Origin: Piscinibacter sp. XHJ-5
Lineage (GTDB): Bacteria; Pseudomonadota; Gammaproteobacteria; Burkholderiales; Burkholderiaceae_C
NCBI RefSeq assembly: GCF_029855045.1
Contig: NZ_CP123228.1
Coordinates: forward strand, 2,418,001-2,482,000
Reading direction: 5' to 3'
DNA length: 64,000 nt
Position numbers and translations under genes: made by a program. Below are positions 48,740-58,353 of the stretch, piece by piece (the first letter of the stretch is position 1; every line of letters starts with the position of its first letter). A model generated the notes under the pieces. The model saw nothing but the letters and a program-made list of their open reading frames with translations. It made no database searches and was not told the DNA's origin.

Positions 48740-50014
48740 ATGGCAATCGTTGAAGTCAAGGTCCCGCAACTGTCCGAGTCGGTGGCCGAAGCCACGCTGT
48801 TGCAGTGGAAGAAGAAGCCCGGCGAAGCCGTGGCAATGGACGAGATCCTGATCGAGATCGAGACCGACAAGGTGGTGCTGGAAGTGCCCGCACCGCAGGC
48901 CGGCGTGCTGGCCGAGATCGTCAAGGGCGATGGCGAGAGCTGCGTCAGCGACGAAGTGATCGCGAAGATCGACACCGAGGGCAAGGCCGCTGCAGTCGCT
49001 CCCGCGGCTGCCGCGGCAGCGCCTGCGGCGGCGCCGGTCGCCCCCGCCGCGGCGTCGGCCGCCTCGGCCGGCTCGAAAAGCGACGTCGCCATGCCCGCGG
49101 CGGCCAAGCTCATGGCCGACAACCAGCTCGCTGCCGGCTCGGTCGCCGGCACCGGGCGCGACGGCCGGGTGACCAAGGGCGATGTTCTGGGCGTGCTGGA
49201 AGCGGGCGCCAAGCCTGCTGCGGCGCCGGCCAGGCCCGCGGCCGCGCCCGCCGCTGCGGCTCAGCCCAAGCCGCTGCCGCCGGTCGCCGCGCCGGTGTCG
49301 CTCAACCTCGGCGAGCGTCCCGAGCAGCGCGTGCCGATGAGCCGCCTGCGCGCGCGCGTTGCCGAGCGCCTGCTGCAGTCGCAGGCCACGAACGCCATCC
49401 TGACCACCTTCAACGAGGTCAACATGGCGCCGGTGATGGAGATGCGCAAGCGCTTCCAGGAGAAGTTCGAGAAGGAGCACGGCGTCAAGATCGGCTTCAT
49501 GAGCTTCTTCGTGAAGGCCGCGGTGGCCGCGCTGAAGAAATACCCGGTGCTCAACGCCTCGGTCGACGCCAACGACATCGTCTACCACGGCTACTTCGAT
49601 ATCGGCATCGCGGTGGGGTCGCCGCGCGGCCTGGTGGTGCCTATCCTGCGCAATGCCGACCAGATGAGCTTCGCCGACATCGAGAAGAAGATCGCCGAGT
49701 ACGGCGCCAAGGCGAAGGACGGCAAGCTGTCGCTCGAGGAGCTCACCGGCGGCACCTTCTCCATCTCCAACGGCGGGGTCTTCGGCTCGATGCTGTCCAC
49801 GCCGATCATCAACCCGCCGCAGTCGGCCATCCTCGGCGTTCATGCCACGAAGGACCGTGCCGTGGTCGAGAACGGCCAGGTCGTGGTGCGGCCGATGAAC
49901 TACCTCGCCATGTCGTATGACCACCGCATCATCGACGGCCGAGAGGCCGTCCTGGGGCTGGTGGCGATGAAGGAAGCGCTGGAAGATCCCGCTCGCCTGC
50001 TGTTCGACATCTGA
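48740..50014 (+). CDS. sucB: 2-oxoglutarate dehydrogenase E2 (dihydrolipoamide succinyltransferase)
   Basis: A 424-residue E2 with one lipoyl domain (1-75, lipoylated K44 in ETDKVVLEV), an Ala/Pro linker, an E3/E1-binding domain (about 118-152, [15 protein letters not shown]) and the catalytic acyltransferase domain whose active site is DHRIIDG with H395 and D399. Succinyl is passed from lipoamide to CoA. It follows sucA after 102 bases and precedes lpdA by 11 bases. Confidence 0.96.
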   Translation: MAIVEVKVPQLSESVAEATLLQWKKKPGEAVAMDEILIEIETDKVVLEVPAPQAGVLAEIVKGDGESCVSDEVIAKIDTEGKAAAVAPAAAAAAPAAAPVAPAAASAASAGSKSDVAMPAAAKLMADNQLAAGSVAGTGRDGRVTKGDVLGVLEAGAKPAAAPARPAAAPAAAAQPKPLPPVAAPVSLNLGERPEQRVPMSRLRARVAERLLQSQATNAILTTFNEVNMAPVMEMRKRFQEKFEKEHGVKIGFMSFFVKAAVAALKKYPVLNASVDANDIVYHGYFDIGIAVGSPRGLVVPILRNADQMSFADIEKKIAEYGAKAKDGKLSLEELTGGTFSISNGGVFGSMLSTPIINPPQSAILGVHATKDRAVVENGQVVVRPMNYLAMSYDHRIIDGREAVLGLVAMKEALEDPARLLFDI

Positions 50015-50025
50015 GGAGCGACAGC

Positions 50026-51453
50026 ATGGCAAAGCAATTCGACGTCGTCGTCATCGGCGGCGGCCCGGGCGGCTACATCGCCGCCATCCGCGCCGCGCAG
50101 CTCGGCTTCAACACCGCCTGCATCGACGAGTGGAAGAACGCGAAGGGCGGTCCCGCGCTGGGCGGCACCTGCACCAACATCGGCTGCATTCCGTCGAAGG
50201 CGCTGCTGCAGTCCAGCGAGAACTTCGACCATGCCGGGCATCACTTCTCCGACCACGGTATCCAGCTGTCGAATCTGAGCATCGACGTGGCGAAGATGCT
50301 GTCGCGCAAGGATGCGGTCGTGAAGCAGAACAACGACGGTATCCAGTACCTGTTCAAGAAGAACAAGGTGACCTTCTTCCACGGCCGCGGATCCTTCGCG
50401 AAGGCCGCCGAAGGCTCCTACGAGATCAAGGTCGCTGGCGCTGCCGAGGAAACGATCACGGGCAAGCACGTGATCGTTGCGACCGGCTCGAATCCGCGCG
50501 CCTTGCCGGGTGCCCCGTTCGACGAGGACCTGGTCCTGTCCAACGACGGCGCGCTGCGCATCCCGTCCGTGCCCAAGCGGCTGGGTCTCATCGGCTCCGG
50601 TGTCATCGGCCTGGAGATGGGCTCGGTGTGGCGCCGGCTCGGCTCCGAGGTCACGGTGCTGGAGGCGCTTCCCACCTTCCTCGGTGCGGTCGACGAACAG
50701 ATCGCCAAGGAAGCGCAGAAGGCGTTCACCAAGCAAGGTCTGAAGATCGAGCTGGGCGTGAAAGTCGGCGAGGTGAAAAAGGACGGCGCCGGGCTGGCTG
50801 TCGCGTACACCGCGGCGAACGGCGAGGCCAGGACGTTGCAGGTCGACCGGCTGATCGTGTCGATCGGCCGCGTGCCCAACACCATCGGGCTCGACGCCGA
50901 AGCGGTGGGCCTCAAGCTCGACGAGCGCGGCGCAATCGTCGTCGACGACGACTGCAAGACCAATCTGCCGAACGTGTGGGCCATCGGGGATGTCGTGCGC
51001 GGGCCCATGCTTGCGCACAAGGCCGAGGAAGAGGGCGTGGCCGTGGCCGAGCGCATCGCCGGCCAGCACGGCCATGTCAACTTCAACACCATCCCGTGGG
51101 TGATCTACACCTCGCCGGAGATCGCGTGGGTGGGACAGACCGAGCAGCAGCTCAAGGCGGCGGGTCGTGCCTACAAGGCCGGAACGTTCCCGTTCATGGC
51201 CAACGGCCGCGCCCGGGCGCTGGGCGACACCACCGGCATGGTCAAGTTCATCGCCGACGCCAAGACGGACGAGATCCTCGGCGTGCACATCGTCGGCCCG
51301 CTCGCCTCGGAGCTGATCTCCGAAGCGGTGGTCGCGATGGAGTTCAAGGCCAGCGCCGAAGACATCGCCCGCATCTGCCACGCCCATCCGTCGCTGTCCG
51401 AAGCGACGAAGGAAGCAGCGCTGGCGGTCGACAAGCGCACGCTGAACTTCTGA
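50026..51453 (+). CDS. lpdA: Dihydrolipoyl dehydrogenase (E3)
   Basis: A 475-residue flavoprotein that reoxidises dihydrolipoamide with NAD+. FAD motif [14 protein letters not shown] (7-20), redox-active disulfide in [12 protein letters not shown] (C49, C54), NAD motif [13 protein letters not shown], and the catalytic pair H454-E459 in CHAHPSLSE. All catalytic positions are present. It completes the 2-oxoglutarate dehydrogenase operon; zapE begins three bases after its stop codon. Confidence 0.96.
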   Translation: MAKQFDVVVIGGGPGGYIAAIRAAQLGFNTACIDEWKNAKGGPALGGTCTNIGCIPSKALLQSSENFDHAGHHFSDHGIQLSNLSIDVAKMLSRKDAVVKQNNDGIQYLFKKNKVTFFHGRGSFAKAAEGSYEIKVAGAAEETITGKHVIVATGSNPRALPGAPFDEDLVLSNDGALRIPSVPKRLGLIGSGVIGLEMGSVWRRLGSEVTVLEALPTFLGAVDEQIAKEAQKAFTKQGLKIELGVKVGEVKKDGAGLAVAYTAANGEARTLQVDRLIVSIGRVPNTIGLDAEAVGLKLDERGAIVVDDDCKTNLPNVWAIGDVVRGPMLAHKAEEEGVAVAERIAGQHGHVNFNTIPWVIYTSPEIAWVGQTEQQLKAAGRAYKAGTFPFMANGRARALGDTTGMVKFIADAKTDEILGVHIVGPLASELISEAVVAMEFKASAEDIARICHAHPSLSEATKEAALAVDKRTLNF

Positions 51454-51456
51454 TCA

Positions 51457-52554
51457 GTGCCAGTCCGAGAGCTCTACGAAGCGACGCTCGCCGAGCGCGG
51501 CTATGAGGCCGATCCCGCGCAGCTGCGTGCCGTCGCGGCACTGGAGCGCTGCGAGAACGAATGGGCCGACTACAAGGCCCGGCGCAGCAACGCGCTGACC
51601 AAGCTGATCGCGCGGCCGCCCATTCCGCGCGGTGTGTACATGCACGGCGGGGTGGGGCGTGGCAAGAGCTTCCTGATGGACTGCTTCTTCAACGCCGTTC
51701 CCCTGACGCGCAAGACGCGGCTGCACTTCCACGAGTTCATGCGCGAGGTGCACCGCGAGCTGGCCGAGCTCAAGGGCACGGTGAACCCGCTGCACGAGCT
51801 GGGGCGCCGCGTGTCGCGCCGCTATCGCCTGATCTGCTTCGACGAGTTCCACGTGGCGGACGTGACCGACGCGATGATCCTGCATCGCCTGCTCGAATCA
51901 ATGTTCGAGCACCGGGTCAGCATCGTCACCACGTCCAACTTCCATCCCGACGAGCTGTACCCGCACGGCCTGCATCGCGACCGCATCCTGCCGGCGATCG
52001 AGTTGCTGAAGGAGAAGCTGGAGATCATCAGCGTCGACAACGGCATCGACTACCGCCGCCGCACGCTGGAGCAGGTGAAGCTGTACCACACGCCGCTGGG
52101 GCCCGAGGCCGATGCGGCCATGACCGAGGCGTTCGAGCGGCTCGCCGAAGCCAAGGAGGAAAGCCCGCTGCTGCACATCGAGCATCGCGAGCTGCACGCC
52201 CGCCGGCGCGCCGGCGGCGTCGTCTGGTTCGATTTCAAGGAGCTGTGCGGCGGCCCGCGGTCGCAGAACGACTACCTCGAGCTCGCGACGCAGTTCCACA
52301 CCGTGGTGCTGTCGGGCGTGCCCCAGATGACCCCGCGCCATGCCTCGGAAGCGCGGCGCTTCACGTGGCTGGTCGACGTGATGTACGACCGGCGCGTCAA
52401 GCTGATCATGTCGGCTGAGGTCCCGCCCGAGCTGCTGTATGCCGAAGGGCCGCTGGCCCATGAGTTCCCGCGCACGGTGTCGCGCTTGTCCGAAATGCAA
52501 TCGGCGGAATTCCTCGCCCTGGCGCGACGGGATGTGGATACTTCGCTGACATGA
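51457..52554 (+). CDS. zapE: Cell division protein ZapE (AFG1-like ATPase)
   Basis: A 365-residue AFG1/LACE1-family P-loop ATPase. Walker A GGVGRGKS is at 64-71 and Walker B ends in FDEFHVAD (D129, E130). HFHEFMREVH and TSNFHPDELYPHGLHRDRILP are family signatures. In E. coli ZapE interacts with the Z-ring and supports division under stress. It starts with GTG just after lpdA, an order common in Burkholderiales, and its stop overlaps the next gene by four bases. Confidence 0.92.
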   Translation: MPVRELYEATLAERGYEADPAQLRAVAALERCENEWADYKARRSNALTKLIARPPIPRGVYMHGGVGRGKSFLMDCFFNAVPLTRKTRLHFHEFMREVHRELAELKGTVNPLHELGRRVSRRYRLICFDEFHVADVTDAMILHRLLESMFEHRVSIVTTSNFHPDELYPHGLHRDRILPAIELLKEKLEIISVDNGIDYRRRTLEQVKLYHTPLGPEADAAMTEAFERLAEAKEESPLLHIEHRELHARRRAGGVVWFDFKELCGGPRSQNDYLELATQFHTVVLSGVPQMTPRHASEARRFTWLVDVMYDRRVKLIMSAEVPPELLYAEGPLAHEFPRTVSRLSEMQSAEFLALARRDVDTSLT

Positions 52555-53159
52555 AGCCGCGTCTGTGGTGCTGGGTGCTTGGCTTGGCGATGCTGCCGGC
52601 GGCGTTCGCGCTCGACGTGCAGGCCGAGCGCGCCGAGCGTGATCGCATCGCCGCCGAGCGGGCGGGCGTCGAGGCGACGTTCGGCGAACGCGAGCGTGCA
52701 TGCCGCGAGCGCTTCGTCGTCACGTCCTGCCTCGAGGACGCGCGACGCGACCGCCGCCAGGCGCTCGAAAACCTGCGTCAGCAGCAGGTGATCCTCGATG
52801 AGGCCCAGCGCAAGCAACGCGCCGCGCAGCGCATGGACGACATCCGGGCCAAGGTGAGCGGCGAGGAAGCGCAGCGCCGGAAGGCACCGGTGCACGAAAG
52901 AGGGCGGCCGCCGAAGCGGCCCGACGATGGCGCCAGTCGTGAGCCGCATCGCCCGGCGGCATCGCCGGCCTCCGCTGCGTTGCCGGCATCGGCTGCGCGC
53001 GCGGCCGCGTCCGCGCGTATCGGTGAATACGAGAAGCGGAAGACCGAAGCGCGCGAGCATCGCGAGGCGGTGCAGCGACGCAACGCCGAGAAGGCGGCGC
53101 AGGGCAAGGTGCCTGCCGCGCCCCTGCCGGTGCCTGGCGCCGCCTCTTCGCCGCCCTGA
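52551..53159 (+). CDS. exported coiled-coil protein of unknown function
   Basis: A 202-residue protein with a signal peptide (1-20, LPAAFA-LD). The mature N-terminal part (about 22-100) is strongly helical and charged with heptad-like spacing and two cysteines (C51, C60) that could form a disulfide. The remainder is Pro/Ala/Arg-rich, with a second short helical stretch near 150-185. No family recognised. Its ATG overlaps the zapE stop as ATGA, so it is translated with zapE. Confidence 0.72.
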   Translation: MKPRLWCWVLGLAMLPAAFALDVQAERAERDRIAAERAGVEATFGERERACRERFVVTSCLEDARRDRRQALENLRQQQVILDEAQRKQRAAQRMDDIRAKVSGEEAQRRKAPVHERGRPPKRPDDGASREPHRPAASPASAALPASAARAAASARIGEYEKRKTEAREHREAVQRRNAEKAAQGKVPAAPLPVPGAASSPP

Positions 53160-53169
53160 GGCTCGTGCC

Positions 53170-53937
53170 TCAGCTCAGTGCCTCGACGCGAACCAGCGCG
53201 AGAGACAGGTTGTCGCCGCCCCCGCGGGCTCGCTGTCGCGCCTTGCTGACCAGCATCTCGCTCGCCTCGCGCGGCTGCAGCGTGTGCACGATCGCGCCGA
53301 GCTCCTTCGGGGTGAAGTAGTGCCACAGCCCGTCGCTGCAGGCGAGGATGGTGTCGCCGATCTCCAGGCGATCGACATGGCCGGTCGTCAGCGGCGGGTC
53401 CTGCAGGGTGCCGAGGCAGCCGGTGAGCAGATTGGACTGCGGATGGTTGTTGGCCTCTTCCTCGGTGAGCTGGCCTTCGTCGACGAGGCGCTGAACGAAC
53501 GAGTGGTCGATCGTGCGGCTCATCATCGTGGCGCCGCGGAAGTGGTACACGCGCGAATCACCGGCATGGATCACGTCGCACTCGCGGTTCGGGCTCACGA
53601 TGAACGCGGCCACCGTGCTGTGCGGCTCTTCCTCGGAGGTGATCGCCGTCAGCTTGATCATCAAGTGCGCTTCGAGCACCAATTGCTTGAGCGCCTCGCG
53701 TGCATCGTCGCGCGCGGGGGCATAACGCTCGAAGAGCTGCTGCGCCGTCAGGATCACCTGGTCGGCGGCCTTGCGGCCGCCGCTCTTGCCGCCCATGCCG
53801 TCGGCCAGCACCCCCATTGCGCAACCGGGGACGCGGCCGTGGGGAATGATTTGCACCTGATCCTGCTGGTAGGCCCGATCGCCGCGATGGATGCCGGTGG
53901 CAGCGGACAGGCGGTAGCCCTGCGTCGTGGTGCTCAT
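53170..53937 (-). CDS. PP2C-family serine/threonine phosphatase
   Basis: A 255-residue metal-dependent protein phosphatase of the bacterial Stp/PrpC type. The metal-binding aspartates are in HRGDRAYQQD (D20), LADGMGGKSGG (D46), IHAGDSRVYHF, ACSDGLWHYFT and the closing GGGDNLSLALV. The common RxxNQD entry is RAYQQD here. It acts on phosphoserine or phosphothreonine proteins; no partner kinase is in the window. It converges with the 202-residue gene and is divergent from the YdcH-type gene, with 55 bases between. Confidence 0.92.
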   Translation of the reverse strand: MSTTTQGYRLSAATGIHRGDRAYQQDQVQIIPHGRVPGCAMGVLADGMGGKSGGRKAADQVILTAQQLFERYAPARDDAREALKQLVLEAHLMIKLTAITSEEEPHSTVAAFIVSPNRECDVIHAGDSRVYHFRGATMMSRTIDHSFVQRLVDEGQLTEEEANNHPQSNLLTGCLGTLQDPPLTTGHVDRLEIGDTILACSDGLWHYFTPKELGAIVHTLQPREASEMLVSKARQRARGGGDNLSLALVRVEALS

Positions 53938-53992
53938 GGTCGAAAACTATAATCCCAGTGCATACCTGCGCTGCCCGGGAACTCGCGAATTA

Positions 53993-54196
53993 ATGGACGA
54001 CAACCTGCATTCGCTCTCCCGTCGGCTCATCGAGCTGCGCATCGAGCACGCCGATCTGAACTCCCTCATCGACAAGGCCAGTACCGACGGCTCGACCGAT
54101 GAGCTCGCGCTGCGCCGCATGAAGAAACGTCGGCTGCTGCTGCGCGATCAGATCGCGCGGCTGGAAGCCCAGCTCGACCCTCCCGAGCCGGCATGA
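53993..54196 (+). CDS. YdcH family (DUF465) protein
   Basis: A 67-residue helical hairpin protein of the DUF465/YdcH family: HSLSRRLIELRIEHADLNSLID, then LALRRMKKRRLLLRDQIARLE. The ATG at 53993 fits the family; an upstream GTG at 53927 adds residues that do not. A perfect TATAAT is at 53948-53953, without a clear -35. Its stop overlaps the start of the helicase gene as ATGA. Function unknown. Confidence 0.85.
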   Translation: MDDNLHSLSRRLIELRIEHADLNSLIDKASTDGSTDELALRRMKKRRLLLRDQIARLEAQLDPPEPA

Positions 54197-56196
54197 GCAT
54201 GTCGCAGTGGCCCGCGACCGAGACACCGCTGCGCGAAGCGGTGGCGCATGCCTTCACCGCCGGCGGGGCGCTGTCGCAGGCCGACGAGCGCTACACCGAG
54301 CGCGAGGTGCAGTTGCGCATGGCACTCGAGGTTGCTGCTGCGATCGATGAACGGCGCGCCCTCGTCGCCGAGGCAGGCACCGGTGTCGGCAAGACCTTCG
54401 CCTATCTGGTGCCGACCCTGCTGTCGGGCACGCGGGCGCTGATCAGCACTGCAACGAAGAGCCTGCAGGACCAGCTCTTCCTGCGCGACCTGCCGCGCCT
54501 TCGCGACGCGCTGCAGGTGCCGGTGAGCATGGCGCTGCTGAAGGGGCGCGCCAGCTATCTGTGCCTGCATCGCATGAACCAGGCACGGCATTCGGCGGAG
54601 CTCCCCGACCGCTGGGCGGTGCGCACGCTGGCCAAGGTGGAGCAATGGTCGCGTGCGACCACGAGCGGGGATCTCGCGGAGATGGAAGGGCTGGACGAGC
54701 GCAGCAGCGTCATCCCGCTGGTGACCTCGTCGCGCGACAACTGCCTGGGCACGGAATGCCCTGAGTACCGCCAGTGCCACGTGATGAAGGCCCGGCGCGA
54801 AGCAATGGCGGCCGACGTGGTGGTGGTCAACCATCATCTCTTCTTCGCCGACATGGCGCTGCGCGACAGCGGCGTCGCCGAGCTCCTGCCCAGCGTTGAA
54901 GTGGCGGTGTTCGACGAGGCGCATCAGCTCGCTGAGGCGGGCGTTCAGTTCCTCGGCACCACGCTCGGCAGCGCTCAGGTGCTCGACTTCGCGCGCGACG
55001 TGCTGGCCGCCGGCTTGCAGCAGGCACGCGGCCTCGCGCCGTGGATGGATGTCGCGGCCGCATGCGATCGCGCGGCCCGCGAGCTTCGCATCGTCTGTGC
55101 CGGCACGCTGCGCGACGTCCGTGGCACGCTCAAGCTGCGCTGGGAAGAGCGTGCGCTGCGCCGCGACTTCGCGGACGCGCTGGCAGGGCTCGGCAAGGCG
55201 TGCATGGCGGCACGCGAAGCGCTGGACACCGTCAGCGAGATCTCGCCTGACTTCGTCAAGCTGGCCGAGCGTGCGGCGCAGCTCGCCAAGTTGGCCAGGC
55301 GCTTCGGCGAGCAGGCGGAAGATGGCCATGTGCGTTGGATCGACCTCACGCCGCAGCAGTGCCGCCTGGTCGAGTCGCCGCTGGACATCCGCGAGGCGCT
55401 GCGCGAGCAGATGGAGCGCTCGCCCAAGGCGTGGATCTTCACATCGGCGACGCTGGGAGACGACGAGCGCCTGTCATGGTTCACCGAACCGGCCGGCCTG
55501 GGCGAAGCGGGCGTTTTGCGGGTGGGCAGTCCCTTCGACTATCCGATGCATGCCCGGCTGTACGTGCCGCGCGGATTCCCCAAGCCCAACGAGCCGGAGC
55601 ATCCGCAGGCCGTCGCGGAGCTCGCCGCGCGTTGCGCGCGCACCCTTGGCGGGCGCACTTTCGTGCTGACCACCACGCTGCGCGCGCTGCAGGCCATCGG
55701 CGAGCGCCTGCGCGCCGACCTGGATGCGCAATCCGACGACATCCAGGTGCTGCTGCAAGGCCAGGCGCCCAAGCGCCAGCTCATGCAGCAGTTCCTGGCA
55801 CAGCCGCGCTCCGTGCTTGTCGGCTCGCAGAGCTTCTGGGAGGGCATCGACGTCCCCGGCGAGGCGTTGCAGTGCGTGCTGATCGACAAGCTGCCGTTTC
55901 CGCCGCCCAACGACCCGCTGGTCGAAGCACGCGTGAAGCGGCTCGAGGCCCAGGGACGCAACGCGTTCAGCGAATATTTCGTCGCCGAAGCAGCGGTGTC
56001 GTTGAAGCAGGGGGCCGGTCGATTGATCCGCAGTGAGACGGATCGCGGCCTGCTCGTGGTCTGCGATCCGCGCATGGCGGGCATGAACTACGGGCGCCGC
56101 TTGCGCGAGGCGTTGCCGCCCATGACGCCGGTGGCCACCGAAGCCGAAGCGCTCGCGTGGCTCAGCGAGCTGGCGGGCGTGAGCCTGCCGTTCTGA
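54193..56196 (+). CDS. DinG/YoaA-type ATP-dependent DNA helicase
   Basis: A 667-residue XPD-like superfamily 2 helicase. Walker A AGTGVGKT is at 61-68, DEAH at 241-244, and four cysteines for a 4Fe-4S cluster are spaced as in DinG (C124, C184, C189, C195). Motif V/VI residues are in GSQSFWEGIDVPG and QGAGRLIRSETDRG. It unwinds DNA with 5'-3' polarity and helps with replication-blocking structures. The length and lack of an N-terminal exonuclease favour YoaA or DinG equally. It is translationally coupled to the YdcH-type gene. Confidence 0.92.
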   Translation: MSMSQWPATETPLREAVAHAFTAGGALSQADERYTEREVQLRMALEVAAAIDERRALVAEAGTGVGKTFAYLVPTLLSGTRALISTATKSLQDQLFLRDLPRLRDALQVPVSMALLKGRASYLCLHRMNQARHSAELPDRWAVRTLAKVEQWSRATTSGDLAEMEGLDERSSVIPLVTSSRDNCLGTECPEYRQCHVMKARREAMAADVVVVNHHLFFADMALRDSGVAELLPSVEVAVFDEAHQLAEAGVQFLGTTLGSAQVLDFARDVLAAGLQQARGLAPWMDVAAACDRAARELRIVCAGTLRDVRGTLKLRWEERALRRDFADALAGLGKACMAAREALDTVSEISPDFVKLAERAAQLAKLARRFGEQAEDGHVRWIDLTPQQCRLVESPLDIREALREQMERSPKAWIFTSATLGDDERLSWFTEPAGLGEAGVLRVGSPFDYPMHARLYVPRGFPKPNEPEHPQAVAELAARCARTLGGRTFVLTTTLRALQAIGERLRADLDAQSDDIQVLLQGQAPKRQLMQQFLAQPRSVLVGSQSFWEGIDVPGEALQCVLIDKLPFPPPNDPLVEARVKRLEAQGRNAFSEYFVAEAAVSLKQGAGRLIRSETDRGLLVVCDPRMAGMNYGRRLREALPPMTPVATEAEALAWLSELAGVSLPF

Positions 56197-56214
56197 GCAT
56201 TCCGCCCGCGGAAA

Positions 56215-57033
56215 TCACCAGAGCTGCCACCAGGGGCGCGGCTTGTCCTGCACGCCTTCGGCCGTGATGTAGGGGCTGTTGGGGAAGTTCTGGCGCAGGA
56301 TGCGAGCGGCGTCGTCGCGCAGGGGCGAGAGACCCAGCCGGTCGTAGCTGCGAACCATGATGAACAGCGCCTCCTCCACGGAAGGCGACTGCTGGAACTC
56401 CTGCACCGTCTGCTGCGCCCGGTTGGCGGCCGCGACGTACGCGCCGCGCCGGAAGTAGTAGCGCGCCACGTGCACTTCGTACTGCGCCAGCGAGTTGAGG
56501 ATGTAGTTCATCCGCACCCGCGCATCCTCGGCATAGCGCGACTGAGGGTATTGATCGACGAGCTGCTTGAACGACTGGAAAGCGTCGCGCGACGCCTGCT
56601 GGTCGCGTTCGGAGAGGTCCTGGCGCGACAGGCTGCTCAGCAGTCCCAGGTTGTCGTTGAAGTTGACGAGGCCCTGGAGGTACAGCGCATAGTCCACGGC
56701 CGGGCTGGTGGGGTGAAGCTTGATGAAGCGTTCGAGCACCGACAGGGCCTGCGCCTTCTCGTTCTGGCGGTACAGCACGTACGCGCGCTCGACCTGCGCC
56801 TGCTGGGCCAGCAGCGTGCCTGAAGCGCGGCCTTCGAGGCGCTCGTAGAGCTTGGCCGCGCGCTCGTAGCTGCCGTTGTCGGCTTCCTGGCGGGCCTCTG
56901 CATACAATTTGTCCGGCGCCCAGCCCGACTCGACGTCCTTGGGCGCGGACCCGCAGCCGGCGACGACCCACGAGGCCATCAGCACCGACATCCAAAGGCC
57001 TGAGGCCCGACCCACCGAATGCTTGAGATCCAT
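56215..57033 (-). CDS. bamD: Outer membrane protein assembly factor BamD
   Basis: A 272-residue lipoprotein (lipobox VAGC, C27) made of five TPR-like helical repeats, e.g. KLYAEARQEADNGSYERAAKLYE and ALSVLERFIKLHPTSP. BamD is the essential lipoprotein of the BAM complex on the inner face of the outer membrane. The ATG at 57033 gives the proper signal peptide. It is divergent from rluD with 41 bases between, the usual order in proteobacteria. Confidence 0.95.
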   Translation of the reverse strand: MDLKHSVGRASGLWMSVLMASWVVAGCGSAPKDVESGWAPDKLYAEARQEADNGSYERAAKLYERLEGRASGTLLAQQAQVERAYVLYRQNEKAQALSVLERFIKLHPTSPAVDYALYLQGLVNFNDNLGLLSSLSRQDLSERDQQASRDAFQSFKQLVDQYPQSRYAEDARVRMNYILNSLAQYEVHVARYYFRRGAYVAAANRAQQTVQEFQQSPSVEEALFIMVRSYDRLGLSPLRDDAARILRQNFPNSPYITAEGVQDKPRPWWQLW

Positions 57034-57074
57034 GAACCGATGGCGCCGGTACAGCCGCGCCGTTCCTCTCGAAA

Positions 57075-58091
57075 ATGAGCCCGGATTATAGGGTGGCCCC
57101 CGCGGCTGAAGCCCCCGACGCCGAGGCCGATGCGGATGCGCCGTGGAGCGAGGAGCCCGAGCGGCGGGAGGCGGTCGTGAGCGATGCGCTGCACGGCGCG
57201 CGGCTCGACAAGGCGGTGGTCGCGCTGGCGCCCGAGTTCTCGCGCAGCCACCTGCAGACGCTGATCGAAGGAGGCCATGTGCGGGTCGACGGCCGGGCGC
57301 TTGCGACGGCATCGCGCCGCGTTCAGGCAGGTCAGCGCATCGCCGTCGAGCTCATTCCCACGCCGCAGAGCCAGGCCTTCCGCCCCGAGGCCGGGATTGC
57401 TCTGAACGTCGTCTTCGAAGACGAGCACCTGCTCGTGCTCGACAAGGCCGCCGGGCTCGTGGTGCATCCCGCGGCAGGCAACTGGTCGGGCACGATCCTG
57501 AACGCGCTGCTCGCGCACCACCGCGGCGCGGCGTCATTGCCGCGCGCCGGCATCGTTCACCGTCTCGACAAGGACACTTCCGGGCTGATGGTCGTGGGCA
57601 AGAGCCTGCCTGCCGTGACCGCGCTGGTCCGCGCAATCGCCGCCCGCGAGGTGCATCGGGAATACCTGGCGATCGCGCATGGCGTGCTCCTGCAGACCCC
57701 GCTGCGCATCGATGCGCCCATCGCCCGTGATCCGCAGTCACGGGTGCGCATGGCCGTCGTGGCGTCGGGCAAGCCGGCGATGACGGACGTCGAATGCATC
57801 GTTCGCGCGGAGCGCTTCAGCGGGCTGCGCTGCACCTTGCACACCGGCCGCACGCACCAGATTCGTGTGCATCTGGCCGCGCGCGGCCACCCGCTGGTCG
57901 CCGACGCCGTCTACGGGGGCGCCTCGGCGCTCGGCCTGATGCGCCAGGCGCTGCACGCCGTCCGCCTCGAGTTCAGCCATCCGGCCACCGGTGAGTCGCT
58001 GCAGTTCCATGCGCTACCGCCGCCGGACTTTGCGTCCGCGTGGTCACAGATCGACACTGCCGACTCGACAAAGCGAAGGACAGGTGCGTGA
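57075..58091 (+). CDS. rluD: 23S rRNA pseudouridine(1911/1915/1917) synthase RluD
   Basis: A 338-residue pseudouridine synthase. An S4 RNA-binding domain spans about 42-100 (RLDKAVVALAPEFSRSHLQTLI). The catalytic Asp165 is in VHRLDKDTSGLMV, and the family segments REYLAIAHG and LHTGRTHQIRVHL follow. There is an acidic 30-residue N-terminal extension. It modifies helix 69 of 23S rRNA. It faces away from bamD as usual; the commonly linked yfiH-type gene is missing downstream. Confidence 0.94.
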   Translation: MSPDYRVAPAAEAPDAEADADAPWSEEPERREAVVSDALHGARLDKAVVALAPEFSRSHLQTLIEGGHVRVDGRALATASRRVQAGQRIAVELIPTPQSQAFRPEAGIALNVVFEDEHLLVLDKAAGLVVHPAAGNWSGTILNALLAHHRGAASLPRAGIVHRLDKDTSGLMVVGKSLPAVTALVRAIAAREVHREYLAIAHGVLLQTPLRIDAPIARDPQSRVRMAVVASGKPAMTDVECIVRAERFSGLRCTLHTGRTHQIRVHLAARGHPLVADAVYGGASALGLMRQALHAVRLEFSHPATGESLQFHALPPPDFASAWSQIDTADSTKRRTGA

Positions 58092-58353
58092 AGCACGTTG
58101 GCTTCGCTACAATGGACGCCATCCTTCGCGTTGAGCGGGTCGCCGGCGCAGCCAACGACTGCCGCACGCGAAGTGAGCCGCGCCCCGAGGGCGCGACGAC
58201 AGGGTTCCACGCGAGAGGCGCGACGAACCGTTGGACCACCAGCCAGCCGACCCGCGACTTGCCCGCCACGAAGCGAGGCGTCGTGAAAGCTGATTGCGAG
58301 ACCCTCTGACCCAGCATGCCGGCGCGGCCGGCGCGAGGATGTGAACGAAGTTC
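58092..58353 (+). promoter_or_regulatory. structured intergenic region upstream of scpB
   Basis: The 262 bases hold no convincing gene. After a possible -10 TACAAT (58108-58113) there is an 8-base helix CTTCGCGT/ACGCGAAG (58124-58131 and 58166-58173), a 7-base hairpin CGCGCCC/GGGCGCG (58179-58185 and 58189-58195, loop CGA) and GCCGGC-GCG-GCCGGC (58318-58332) just before the ribosome site region. The decamer GGCGCGACGA occurs twice. This would be a 5' leader of about 230 bases. Confidence 0.4.

Noticed and set aside
45743..50032. A minus-strand open frame of 1429 codons opposite sucA and sucB
   Set aside because: It mirrors two well-supported genes, its translation is His/Arg/Val-rich without domains, and long antisense frames are expected at this GC content.
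58040..58309. An 89-codon plus-strand frame across the rluD end and the scpB leader
   Set aside because: It starts inside rluD, has no ribosome site and a composition unlike the neighbouring genes; the region is better explained by RNA structure.
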